In this document: piece by piece, positions 7,865 through 16,983 of the stretch
Layout of the letters: every line of letters starts with the position of its first letter
Numbering within the stretch: position 1 is the first letter of the stretch
Assembly: GCA_003427395.1 (NCBI GenBank)
Contig: BFEA01000507.1
Span: forward strand, 1,064,190 to 1,087,472
DNA from: Chara braunii
Taxonomy: Eukaryota; Streptophyta; Charophyceae; Charales; Characeae
Length of the DNA: 23,283 nucleotides
Direction of reading: 5' to 3'
Notes under the pieces: generated by a model
Seen by the model: only the letters and a program-made list of their open reading frames with translations
Databases searched by the model: none
Told to the model about the DNA's origin: nothing
Translations under genes and position numbers: made by a program

Positions 7865-8628
7865 CAGGGTCACCAGCCCGTACGTAAGGAGGTCCCCGGG
7901 CAGACCTCTGTACGTACGGGCGTTCGGGGTCCCGTACGGGGTCCGAACCCGACGACGTTCGGCCCCCACCAAAACTTATTTGGCCTAAAAATAATTATGT
8001 TTTTTTGAATCTTTTTCTGTGAGTTCTCTATGACGTGAGGTACATGCCTGTAAATTTTCAAGTCATTTGGATAAGCCAAATAAGAATTAAAAATCACCAA
8101 AGATGGCGGTGTCAAAACGTGCTCGCCCACGCAGTTTTTCACTTTTTACTTTTTGTTTTAACTTTAGTTTGGGGTCTAAACAATTTTATTATTTTTTGAA
8201 ACTTTTTAAGTGGGTTTTGTATTATGTGTACACATCTGTAAATGTTCAGGGCATTTAGCTTTGCCAAAAAAAAATGAAAAATCGCCAAAGATGGCGGTGT
8301 CGAGAACATGCTCGCGCACTGACACTCACTAAATTTATTTCTCTTTTTATTTTTATTTATTTTTATTATTAGTATTTGTTTTCCGTATTTTATTTTTATT
8401 TCAAATTTGGTAAGGAATTCGGATGGAATGCTCAGGCAAATCTTGTTTAATTTATTTTTCTTCATGACATGTATTTTTTTCAGATTTTTTTGATGACTTT
8501 TTTTTTTCTTTTTTGGGTGGGAGGGGGTCCGCGTTTGGCCGGAACGGCCGAACGCATCCCCAAGGGGTCCCATACGTTCGGTCATTCAGGTTCGGGCGTT
8601 TGGCCCGTCCCGAACGCCGGTTACCCTG
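7865..8628. mobile_element. hAT-like non-autonomous DNA transposon inserted in an (AAT)n tract
   Basis: The ends are inverted: CAGGGTCACCAGCC at 7865 and, read inward from the right end, CAGGGTAACCGGCG (8628 back to 8615), 11 of 14 matching. Each side carries ATAATAAT (7857-7864 and 8629-8636), an 8-bp duplication typical of the hAT superfamily; because the target is itself an AAT repeat, this match is weaker than usual. The subterminal zones (7880-7965 and 8525-8618) are GC-rich and both carry several copies of CGTTCGG in either orientation, as expected for transposase-binding repeats. The AT-rich interior has two copies of a unit about 188 bp long, anchored by CCAAAGATGGCGGTGTC at 8096 and 8284. 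No transposase is encoded. Confidence 0.68.
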
Positions 8629-8846
8629 ATAATAATAATAATAATAAATAAAATTAAAAATTAAAAATATAAAAAAAAAATAAAAAAAATAAAGATTCAT
8701 TAATAAATAATAAATACTAGAAAATAAAAAATAAAAGTATAATAAATATATATATATGAAACTCCGACGAAACAGTTTGTCACAGCCCCTCGTTTGTTGT
8801 CCTCTTCTCCCTCTCTGCCTACGGTTCACCGGACAGTTCTATTTGA

Positions 8847-8895
<49 letters not shown>

Positions 8896-8999
8896 AATAC
8901 ATAAATACCTCCTCAACTTTTTAGAATTAATTACTCTGCCAAAAATAAACCAAATAATAAATACAGAAAATTAAAATTAAAATTAAAAGTATAGCCTAC
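8629..8999. repeat. AT-rich low-complexity DNA with (TA)n at 8849-8886
   Basis: (AAT)n continues from the hAT-like insertion, followed by A-rich words such as AAAATTAAAA and a pure TA array of about 19 units. The only non-AT stretch, 8758-8848, shows no gene. Confidence 0.85.
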
Positions 9000-10440
9000 C
9001 CACGCTTAGCACACACAGAAACCAACAACGACGTTATATCACTTACACAAGGACAAACGGCACATACCACCCGTGATAAACACAAACATAAAAATAGAGA
9101 CCCTCTCTCGCATACCCCCTCGGTTATGGGACTCACAAAATGATAATGAACGAGGAAGACCATCCCGTACTCACGCACACTACGCAAAAAACTCTCCTCC
9201 CTTAAAAAATTAAAAAATAAAATTAAAAAAAAATATTACAAAAGACAAACACGGAAACGTTGTGCCTGGCCAAAAACGAAAACAACACCACTGATAACGA
9301 CAATAAAGAAACGTGATGAACCACATACGACACTCAGACAAAACGCCACCACCACCCCATGACAAATTCTCGCTGACACTACGGCCCGAATACCGCCATA
9401 GCCAGAACACGATACGACGCTACGGACAAAACAAAACAAAGACAAAAACTTGGAATCTACGGAGAAGCATAACATACACTTCGCTCCACGGCGACAACTG
9501 CATACGTACCCCCCCGCACAACGCTAACCCCTGGCACAATACTACTACGCTACCTAGAGCGCCAATCCCATAAACCCTCGCCCAAGAGCCCCCTTCGATC
9601 CCCTCTACCACCTCCTTCCTGACCATTGCATGCTCCATGGCACGATGCATATCCCACTACAATGCACACAACCCCTCCCTAATTCCAAAGCCCACCCTAT
9701 GTCCCCCTCCCCTGACCCAGCAACTGATCCATACTATTTATATCCCTCCACAACCCTGTACCACCTTCTTCCTGCGCTCGCCCACCTACTATGGTGTATG
9801 CAAACGAGCTTGTGCAACACACACTGCTACCGGTACTCAGGCACTTTGCACACACGTGCAACCAGGCAAGCTGAACTGGTCTCCATGGATGGTAAGGCGC
9901 AATATTGTGCCTCTTACATTGCGCTTTGTTCAACGTAGTGCCTGATCATAGCGCTTCATGCAACATAGCGTGTGATCCCTCGCCTGCCATCGCCGGACTC
10001 AGCTATGGAGGCGACTGATATGACTGCTTCACCAACCTTGACCCCTCAGGTATGGATCCTTTGCATCTGAACCTCTAATTGCCTGTGTTGTACCTCTTAG
10101 AAACCTCTAATTACCTTCCCCACACCCCTATGCTAACAGGAGCCTAACGACCAATCCCTTTAATGAGCTGCTATGGGTGCTAGGCGGCGAAAAGCGCGCT
10201 TAAGGGCGTGCACCATGCCTACGGCTGGGTCCTCATACCCATTCCTAACCACTACTAACCTACTAACTCTAACTTTGCTAACCTGCTCCTTATCTAACAT
10301 GTGCCTAGATGTATCTTGTACCTAACTATTCCCCTTCCCCCCTTGCCTAACATTGGACGTAACAACAATGTCTAGTGTCCCATTCTGAATGGGATGGTCG
10401 TGTTTTATACACACACACCCTACAGACATTCCCGGATCAT
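9000..10440. other. Intergenic sequence, no gene recognised
   Basis: C/A-biased on the plus strand. An AT block lies at 9203-9240. The phrase ACCTCTAATT occurs twice (about 10070 and 10110), and CTAAC/CTAACC words cluster loosely at 10235-10335. Several frames of 60-100 codons overlap on both strands without domain or codon signal. A short inverted pair CCCATTC/GAATGGG is at about 10379-10394. Confidence 0.5.
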
Positions 10441-10457
10441 GGATCCAGGTACCAAGC

Positions 10458-10500
10458 ATGGGGTCGAATCCCCAACTCGCTAGACCACGTCAACGTCCTC
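10458..10500 (-). other. tRNA-like fragment (B-box-like motif), possible SINE remnant
   Basis: On the minus strand GTGGTCTAGCGAGTTGGGGA runs into TTCGACCCC, resembling a tRNA D-arm head joined to a T-arm; the T-like stem TGGGG/CCCCA closes on ATTCGA. The two Pol III boxes are far too close together, and no cloverleaf or acceptor stem can be drawn, so this is not a functional tRNA gene. It could be a truncated tRNA-derived SINE or chance. Confidence 0.3.
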
Positions 10501-11100
10501 ACTTACCTCCTCTCACGCACTAACTCTTGTGCAGGATGATTGTCTTGAACTAAAAAAAAACCTCCTCCTCCCCCTCCCCCCTCCCCCTTCCCTCTACAGC
10601 TGCTATGCACGCAACCTTCATTAATCACAATGTTGCCATGCGCACTGTCGAGTGCATCGGTCCCGCACGGGGACCCTCCCGGCCGCAGGCAGGATTTGGC
10701 AGGACTTGTCGCGGAGAGCGCTTTGGCGCTCCGACCGAGTGCGTCAGCCGTACCTCTCGCGTGCCCCTACGACAGGACAGGGTCACGCGAGGCACCACTA
10801 CCTCCACCTGCGGGAGTTGTCACCATCCCTTAGGTGGGCGTATCCCCGTCGAGCTACCGAACCATGTGCGAAGGTTTTTCGTATGCAATCGCAGAGGTGG
10901 CCCGGTCGAGGGCGTTTCTCATTCGTTGTAGCATAGGGGGTACGCGAGGTCTCACACCTCTATCAGACTTGTACGTGAACCGACGCACTGGGGGGCTGAA
11001 GTCTCAAGCGCGATTCGTTGTCGGTCGACTAGGACGCATCCCACTCACCAAGCGTATACCACTCATATAAAAAACATAGAAATAAAACTCACACGCACAC
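10501..11100. other. GC-rich intergenic sequence, no gene recognised
   Basis: Begins with an A9 run and a C-rich (CCTCCTC) tract at about 10552-10600. The GC-rich part (10640-11060) has overlapping frames of up to 108 codons on both strands that encode no recognisable protein. A hairpin around 10716-10735 (AGCGC/GCGCT) is visible. Confidence 0.45.
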
Positions 11101-11159
11101 ACCCATACAGAACGACACAAAATAAAACAATGCACACAACCCTAGTCCCTTCAATAGTC

Positions 11160-12720
11160 ATCCCATAATTTTCCGAAGCGGAAATCGGATAGGCGTCGCG
11201 CGCGATACTTTAGTATAAAACCGCGCAGACGTAGGGTTTTCTCATATCGACTAGCAATATATGAATACGCAAGCAGACGCATTGATGGAGTACTACGTAG
11301 TACTTATAATCGCGCGACCCTTGATAATCTCGAGGGTCAAATTCGATACTCAAGTGTCGGCTGACAAGCGCTTTGAGGGGTTAATCTCTCGACGCTAGAC
11401 AACCGCCAAGTGCGGTTGAAGACCACACCCTCTTCTGCACCCTGTGGAGAGGGGTTGAGTAGACAACTTCAGAGTTGTCGTGGCGGCCAAGCTCTTGGCT
11501 CTTGCACCATGCTCCATCAGCGGAGGTATGTGCAGAGATCAAGGGGTTTTACTTTGACGGCTGCCACGGACGACAACGTCCGACTAAAAACCCTTAAAAA
11601 GGAAACACATACAAGGGGGAAACGAGGCCCGCCCCTTTTTCTACTATGCCCAGACCTTATTCGGGTTCGTGTAGCTTTAGGCTTGTCAAATGGAGAGGCT
11701 GGTTAGTATGAAGGGTGCGCGTGGACAATGCACGGTTCAGACCCATGTGCGACCCGACGCCCGAAACGTTGGAATCTCGAATGCAGATTCTCATAGGTTG
11801 GCTAGGACTAGTACTTCGTCCGCACGACATTTCGCACTACCAAAACTCGGGTCTACTTGCTGCAACGTGTTTTTGTTCCTTCTGCTTGACCCATAATTAT
11901 TCTTGTGCAAGCCCTAAGCGGAGTCCGCGCGCCGGGTTGTATAAAACGATCGTACGCGCGCAGGGCCTACACATATCGGCTAGCAATGCAGTCCTACGCA
12001 AGCCGTTGTGATGATGGCGCATTATGTGGTGCCCATACTCGAGTGGCCCTATCCAAGCCATGGGGTCGCTCTCGACGCTCGGGCTTCGGCTGAAGCGCGT
12101 GCAAAGGGGGGTATCTTCTACACCCTGAGGTGCCCTAAAGGGTGCGGGGTAAGATGGTCCTTAGGGCAGGAAGGAATTTAGAGTGGTGGTGAGTTGTCTA
12201 GCGCACCACCAGCGACACGCTATTCCTTCCGCCCGGAACTTTATCGTTCCACAAAAATAAATTAAAACAAGGGAAAAAAAAACAATAATGTTAACAAAAG
12301 AAAAAAACACATAAGCCACCGGATCTCTACAAAACCTAAACGTGGCTTATAGGTCCAGCCTACCTAAAGGTCACGGTGCGACTCAAAGTGCCCGTTAGAT
12401 AGGACAACCGCCCCTGGGAAAGCCTGGCGAAGCGCCGCCCTTTTTCGTCCGAGCGACCGTCCCATAACTTATCATGTGCCAGACTTCTGGTGTAGTCCGC
12501 GCTTGAAAATGGATAATAGGAGTGCTCGGGTGAAGGAAAGCAAAAATATCCAGTTATGCGAGCCCTCGAGAATACTCGTCATGGCAGCACCTCACGCGCT
12601 ACCCACAGCTGCCCGATTCTCTATGGGAATCAGCGGTGCGGAAGACGCTCAAGTGTTGGAGATGAGGTATCGCGAGGGAAGCCTCCTTCACGATGTCAAA
12701 TAGCTGAAGAATAAGCCCCT
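11160..12720 (+). repeat. Diverged direct-repeat family, three copies
   Basis: Anchors CCCATAATTTTCC (11162), CCCATAATTATTC (11891) and CCCATAACTTATC (12463) begin three alignable stretches. Copies 1 and 2 share, in order, a TATAAAAC word, GCGCAG, CATATCGRCTAGCAAT, TACGCAAGC and a CTCGA word (11210-11340 and 11945-12100). Copies 2 and 3 share AGTCCGCGC just after the anchor. Copies 1 and 3 share CTCAAGTGT with GGMG words after it. Spacing is 729 and 572 bp, so the copies differ by indels. No protein is encoded. They may be old LTR or satellite fragments; I cannot name the family. Confidence 0.5.
12121..12234. repeat. Overlapping and nested hairpins
   Basis: Three inverted repeats share one short region. 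CACCCT at 12121-12126 pairs with AGGGTG at 12139-12144. TGCCCTAA at 12131-12138 pairs with TTAGGGCA at 12161-12168. A larger hairpin joins 12164-12177 to 12222-12234 (13 pairs and one bulged A), with TGGTGGTG (12184-12191) against CACCACCA (12204-12211) inside it. The first two cannot form with each other in full, so alternative folds are possible. Confidence 0.75.
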
Positions 12721-13596
12721 CAACCCTCGCGGCGCTTCTGTCTTTTAGACAGGGCGTCGTGGTGGGCAATGCGCCTACACTCAGCCATAGGGGAAGCCCT
12801 TTTAAGCTGAGCTGGAACCTGGAGTGTCCTAGACAAGGACCTCGAATTCATATTTTGTACTAACGTCCGACCAACATAACTTAAGAAGCAGAAACGGACG
12901 TGTACGTAACCGCGGTATCGCAGGGTTTACGCACGCGCCCCTTCCCTTAGCCGTTAATAATCAGGCCAAATAAGGTCAGTCTAGGTACTTTACCAAAAGG
13001 GTGTGTGGTAGTAGATGATCACTCTCACAATCAGTAATGTGGCTTGCCCATCCGAACTTATACAATACTCAATCCATCATCAAGCTCAACCCAAAAAGGA
13101 TCTCACAAGCATACCTGCAATCACACGGAGTTCGAACAACAACATCACACACCCTAAGGCAGTCAACTCTACCGCTTTCTGTGACTCACACCTTGCCTCA
13201 TTCATACAAGCCCCAACCATTTTTCAATACCCCTCAACAAAGTACACAGTCTTAAAAAAAATGGTCATTTAGAAAGAAGTCTGGGTAAAAATCCCAAGAA
13301 AACATAAAAGGCCACAGGGGTCGAGGCCTTAGGTTGAGATGCAGAAGTAGGTAAGTTGTGTCGTAAACCGACGAATCGGCTACCGACCTGTTATCAGCGA
13401 TAACAGAAGGACGATCTTTCGTAGAATCACGTCGAACAATTCGAGCCTTCAATCGAATGTGAAAACCTGCATCACAGTATAGTTCAAAGAGAGTCACTAC
13501 TATGTTCAAGTCAAATGGAGAACGTGCTCCAACTCATAGCCTAACTCCTCTACTAACCTTACTTTCAACCTTCCTTACTCATACTAAGTCACGGAG
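12721..13596. other. Intergenic sequence, no gene recognised
   Basis: Mixed composition. The frames at 13015-13272 and 13252-13509 (opposite strands) are short, without domains. No RNA gene recognised. Confidence 0.45.
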
Positions 13597-13812
13597 AATT
13601 TCGGCAGCATCTCCCCTATTCAGGGTGGATTGCCAAGTTTCTCCTAGCCATAAATATTCTAACTCCCCAAACCCTACAAAATTTCGGTAGCGCTTCCCGT
13701 AGGAAAAGCGTCTTTTCAGAATTTCTATGAGCCCAAAAATGTCTAACTCTTTCATATTTGTGGAAATTTCGGCAGCGCTTCCCGTGGGAACAGGAGGCTG
13801 CCAAGATTTATA
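13597..13812 (+). repeat. Tandem repeat of about 84 bp, two and a half copies
   Basis: AATTTCGGCAGC-type anchors start at 13597, 13680 and 13765 (83 and 85 bp apart), followed by GCTTCCCGTRGGAA or a diverged form of it. Units share GCCAAG and TCTAACTC words at equivalent places. Short imperfect repeats with a TTCGGCAG core are, as far as I recall, frequent in plant LTR retrotransposons, which would suggest retroelement origin; that link is from memory and untested. Confidence 0.7.
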
Positions 13813-14185
13813 CAAAGCTGAAAACAGAAAGACAAAGCAAAACTATACTTGGGACTAACTTTTGACACGAGCTTGGTAAGTAGAATCAGCGATAGTCTGT
13901 ACGACCTCTACGTGAGACCGTAAGCTAACACTGATCCTAACTCCTAGTAGGGTCAGTCTTATCTTATCCCAAGCTTCTCTCCCATCATCCATCTTATCTG
14001 CCTATAGCTCCAACACTCAGCGAGCATCTAAAGCGACTAGCCTATCTAAAAGATGCCCCAGAGTGAGAGCTTTCAAGCATGCATAAGCAACATCTCTCTC
14101 AATCCCATACCAATTTGAGCCAAGTAGTTCGTTAGATCACTCAGTTCTTCTCCCTTTTTATGTCCCCCTTACTTATGGCATACGA
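13813..14185. other. Sequence between tandem arrays, no gene recognised
   Basis: No frame or RNA gene recognised. At its right edge TTATGGCAT (14173-14181) is the exact reverse complement of ATGCCATAA (14193-14201), which would compete with the first hairpin of the following array. Confidence 0.45.
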
Positions 14186-14725
14186 TCAGACAATGCCATA
14201 ACTTAAGGGTATGTCTGACCTGCCTAAGTAACCAAGTAAAAGTACGTACAACTGGACTGCCCTAACTTAAGGGTATGTCTAACACAGCATCGACTCTAGT
14301 CATAAAACATATCATCAGGCTGCCCTAACTTAAGGGTACGTCTGACTTCTGCTTAACTGACGACATGAAGCATAAAACTAGACTGCCCCAACTTAAGGGT
14401 GTGCCTAATCAGCTCTAAACAAAGTTACGTAGAGCATAGGATTAGGCTGCCCCAACTTAGGGGTGTGCCTAACCTGCCTAAAACAAGTACGAACGACAAA
14501 AGTCAGACTGCCCCAACTTAAGGGTATGTCCAACTCACATCACACCAACGACAAGGGCATATCGCCAGGCCGCCCTAACCTAAGGGTACGCCTAGTTAGC
14601 CATAACTGTATAAGATACTCAAGGCAATATGATAAGGCCGCCATAACCTAATGGTACGCCTGATCTGCCTGAACAAGTACAACGACGTATGGCTAAGTTG
14701 CCCTAACCTAAGGGTATGCTTAGCC
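14186..14725 (+). repeat. Nine-copy hairpin array, about 63-bp period, conserved loop
   Basis: Nine cores resembling GGCTGCCCTAACTTAAGGG lie 60-68 bp apart, separated by dissimilar sequence of about 30-35 bp. Each core folds as outer stem, small internal loop, a four-pair inner stem, and the loop AACTTA (copies 1-6) or AACCTA (7-9). The stems vary in both arms together: inner CCCT/AGGG, CCCC/GGGG (copy 5) and CCAT/ATGG (copy 8); outer TCAGAC/GTCTGA (1), TTAGGC/GCCTAA (5), GATAAGGC/GCCTGATC with one mismatch (8), GGCTAAGT/GCTTAGCC with one G-T pair (9). Copies 1, 4 and 6 have one or more mismatches. No protein frame spans the array. Confidence 0.9.
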
Positions 14726-14797
14726 TCCGTAACAACAAATAAAAACAACCATTAATACACTTGCACCAACTTTATGTTTTTCTCTCTTGTTAGGCAG

Positions 14798-15033
14798 ACT
14801 GGGGTTACGCAACTTAGAATGCCCCAGTTCTGTTTCAAGAACCCATAAAGAGAAACATCAGGAAGTCGAACCTTCCCAACCTAGGGTGTCCGGTTCCCTA
14901 TTCAGAAACCCTCAAAGAAACGGCGACTGAGCCATCCAACCTAGGGTGGGCCCAATCCAAAAAGTTCATTCATGCAACCCAACAAACAAAAATAAACATA
15001 GCACTGAGCCCACATCAACTTAGAGGAGCTCAG
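14798..15033 (+). repeat. Four further hairpins with the same AACYTA loop
   Basis: After a 70-bp gap four more inverted repeats place the same hexamer in the loop although the rest differs: ACTGGGG/CCCCAGT (14798-14828), GAACC plus CCC with GGG plus GGTTC (14868-14896), ATCC/GGGT plus GCC/GGC (14931-14951, one bulge) and CTGAGC/GCTCAG (15004-15033). Loops carry AACTTA, AACCTA, AACCTA and AACTTA. Spacing is 60-70 bp, like the array on their left, so these look like its older or more diverged continuation. Confidence 0.75.
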
Positions 15034-15339
15034 CCTTGGGTTGACCCGGTGTAAGGAAACCCGGGGAGGGGTCGCCTACCGTTCGCTGAAGCCAGGGGCA
15101 ACAGTGCCTGTCACTCGTTGCGCCCGCTTCCGAGGTCCTCAGCGACCAGCAGGGTTCTTTTTGTGATCCGCCTCTCACAGTGTCCGCTCATTGATGAGCT
15201 TTGTATCATGATCAGGGCACGGGAAAACAACTAATTATTTCTCTCAATTAAAGTATTCCTTATTTTCAGGCAGGCTCTTAATCCAGGCTTGGAACGATTC
15301 AAAGGGGTTTAGCTGTTTCGCCTTAACATAGATACTTAC
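15034..15339 (+). other. Unassigned sequence ending in poly(A)
   Basis: Begins GGGTTGACCCGG and is rich in short inverted words (for example CAGG/CCTG around 15092-15112). It runs into a long A tract, so it might be the 3' part of a retroposed sequence. No frame or Pol III promoter recognised. Confidence 0.4.
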
Positions 15340-15380
15340 AAAAAAAAAAAAAAAAAAAAAATAATAATAATAATAATAAC
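15340..15380 (+). repeat. A tract (about 22 bp) followed by (AAT)n
   Basis: A pure A run at 15340-15361 merges into about six AAT units. This pattern is common at the 3' end of LINE or SINE copies, but no flanking duplication was found. Confidence 0.85.
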
Positions 15381-15484
15381 ATTAAAAAAAGGTATATAAA
15401 AAAAGAAATGCGCGCGGCTCACTCCCTCAACCTTTGTGAGCACAGGCTTTCTCCCTCTCATCCTTTGTGCGAATAGTCTCTCCC

Positions 15485-15660
15485 ATTCTCAAGCTTCGTG
15501 AGTACAGACTCTCTCTCTCTCTGCTGCCCTGTCACTCTTCGTCTCTCTCTCTCATTCGGCTGCGCTGTCACTCTCCCTCTCTCTCTCTCATTAAGGTCCG
15601 CTGTCACTCTCCCNCTCTCTCTCTCATTAAGGTCCGCTGTCACTCTCCCCCGCTCTTTCA
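15485..15660. repeat. 36-bp minisatellite, about three and a half copies, CT-rich
   Basis: The unit GCTGTCACTCTCCC followed by a CT run and CATTAAGGTCC starts at 15564, 15600 and 15636, with a diverged copy around 15527. The 36-bp period leaves a repeated 12-residue pattern in the frames of both strands, which is a by-product of the repeat. One ambiguous base (N) is at 15614. Confidence 0.85.
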
Positions 15661-15914
15661 TTTTGCGTGCAATTTCTTACCCCTTACCTTTGTCTGAACA
15701 GCAGCAGGAAATGAAAACGAGTGGTTTCCGCCGGTAACGGGGATGCTTGATTGCCCGCTCAGCAAACTGGACGGTCACATTGTCAGTGGGATTGCTTGAT
15801 TGCAGTCTTGATCAGCTATTCATCATAAGTGGCCGAACCCACCAACAATAGGATCAATCGATTATCTAATAATTAGAGATTCACCAGTCACCAATCACCA
15901 ATCCGGCCCTCTCA

Positions 15915-16100
15915 GCGCTGGGGAAAACGGTTGGCTGGTCAGCGAATATAGTAAAATAACCAATCCCGACATCTGTGGGAAACTCGATTGGCTGATCAGC
16001 GAATGTAGTAAAATAATCCGTCCCGACAGCAGCGGGAAACTTGATTGGTTGTTCAGCAAATGTGGTAAGGTAACTGGTTCCAATGCCAACGGGAAACTTT
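15915..16100. repeat. 57-bp minisatellite, about three copies
   Basis: TTGGCTGGTCAGCGAA and relatives start at 15931, 15988 and 16045, exactly 57 bp apart, each followed by a TAGTAAAATAA-like word and CCCGACA..GGGAAAC. On the minus strand an 81-codon frame (15881-16126) crosses all copies and reads a 19-residue repeat with a TTFADQPIE-like core. The frame has no other coding evidence. Confidence 0.82.
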
Positions 16101-16257
16101 AACTGATCCCGATGGCAGCGGGGCAATTCACCCCATACTCTCTCATATGTGTGAGCTGTTACATTGGACCAATCAACTACGATCGACCGTGTATCTGCAC
16201 AGCCCTAACGGCCATATCAAAACTCGAAGTTCCAATATTCCGAACCAGAAGCTTCAG

Positions 16258-16860
16258 CAAATCAGCCCTCGATTTTCTCCATGTGTGCAGGTAGCTGAAA
16301 CGGGCAGATCAGCACCCCAGTTTCTCCCATGTTTCTAGGCTACTTTACCGGGCAGATTAATGCCCAATATCAAAAATGTGATTAGACTGCTGAAACGGGC
16401 TGATAGACGCCTATTTATTTATATATATATATATACATTTATATATATATATACATTTATATATATATATACATTTATATATATATATACATTTATATAT
16501 ATATATACATATATATATATATTTTTCATGTATCTGGACAGCTTTAGCAGGCTGATTAATGCCCAATATCCAGAATGTGGTCAAGTAGTAGTGACAGCGG
16601 GCAGATCAGCCCTCAATTCTCTCCATGTGAACCGGATGATGGAATGGCTGATCACTGCTTGATTTCCCCCATGTAAGCCGATAGCTCTAGCGGGCAGATT
16701 AATGGCAGCGGGCAGATCAGCCCTCAGTTCTCTCTTCGTCAACAGTCCACAGGATGATAGAACTGGCTAATCAGCGGGCAGATTAATGTCCAATATTCAA
16801 AATGTGCTCAAGTAGTAGGAACAACGGGCAGATCAGCCCTCAGTTCTCTCCATACCACCC
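16258..16860 (+). repeat. Dispersed-tandem repeat with GCGGGCAGATCAGCCC core
   Basis: GCAGATCAGCCCTCAGTTCTC or close variants occur at about 16259, 16303, 16601, 16711 and 16830. A companion motif GGGCAGATTAATGCCCAATA with AAAATGTG after it occurs at about 16351, 16550 and 16778. The units are complex, of unequal length, and one is interrupted by the TA-rich minisatellite at 16412-16531. Confidence 0.7.
16412..16531. repeat. 18-bp AT minisatellite inside another repeat
   Basis: ACATTT followed by an alternating TA run repeats at 16435, 16453, 16471 and 16489, an 18-bp period, then passes into plain (TA)n. The Ile-Tyr frame through it is an artefact. Confidence 0.92.
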
Positions 16861-16941
16861 TTCAAATTCTCAAGTCCACTCCCTCTACTCTCACCCACGC
16901 GCTCTCCCGTTCAACAAATCTGATATGGTAGGAGCCAGGTG

Positions 16942-16983
16942 AGTGCAATANAATAAATAAATAAATAAATAATAATAACAATA
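16942..16983. repeat. (AAAT)n / (AAT)n microsatellite
   Basis: About five AAAT units pass into AAT units. An ambiguous base lies at 16951 or immediately beside it. Confidence 0.88.

Noticed and set aside
8096-8300. CAAAGATGGCG shared by the hAT-like interior and the putative LTR (about 19912) as a common regulatory site
   Set aside because: An 11-bp match between two unrelated elements is within chance for a window of this size, and no further similarity surrounds it.
10458-10500. A functional tRNA gene
   Set aside because: A T-arm-like stem is present but there is no acceptor stem, anticodon arm or proper A-to-B spacing on either strand.
14186-14725. CRISPR array
   Set aside because: Repeats of about 28 bp with unique spacers look similar in outline, but the repeats differ from copy to copy, spacer lengths vary from 60- to 68-bp periods, no cas gene is present and the DNA is eukaryotic.
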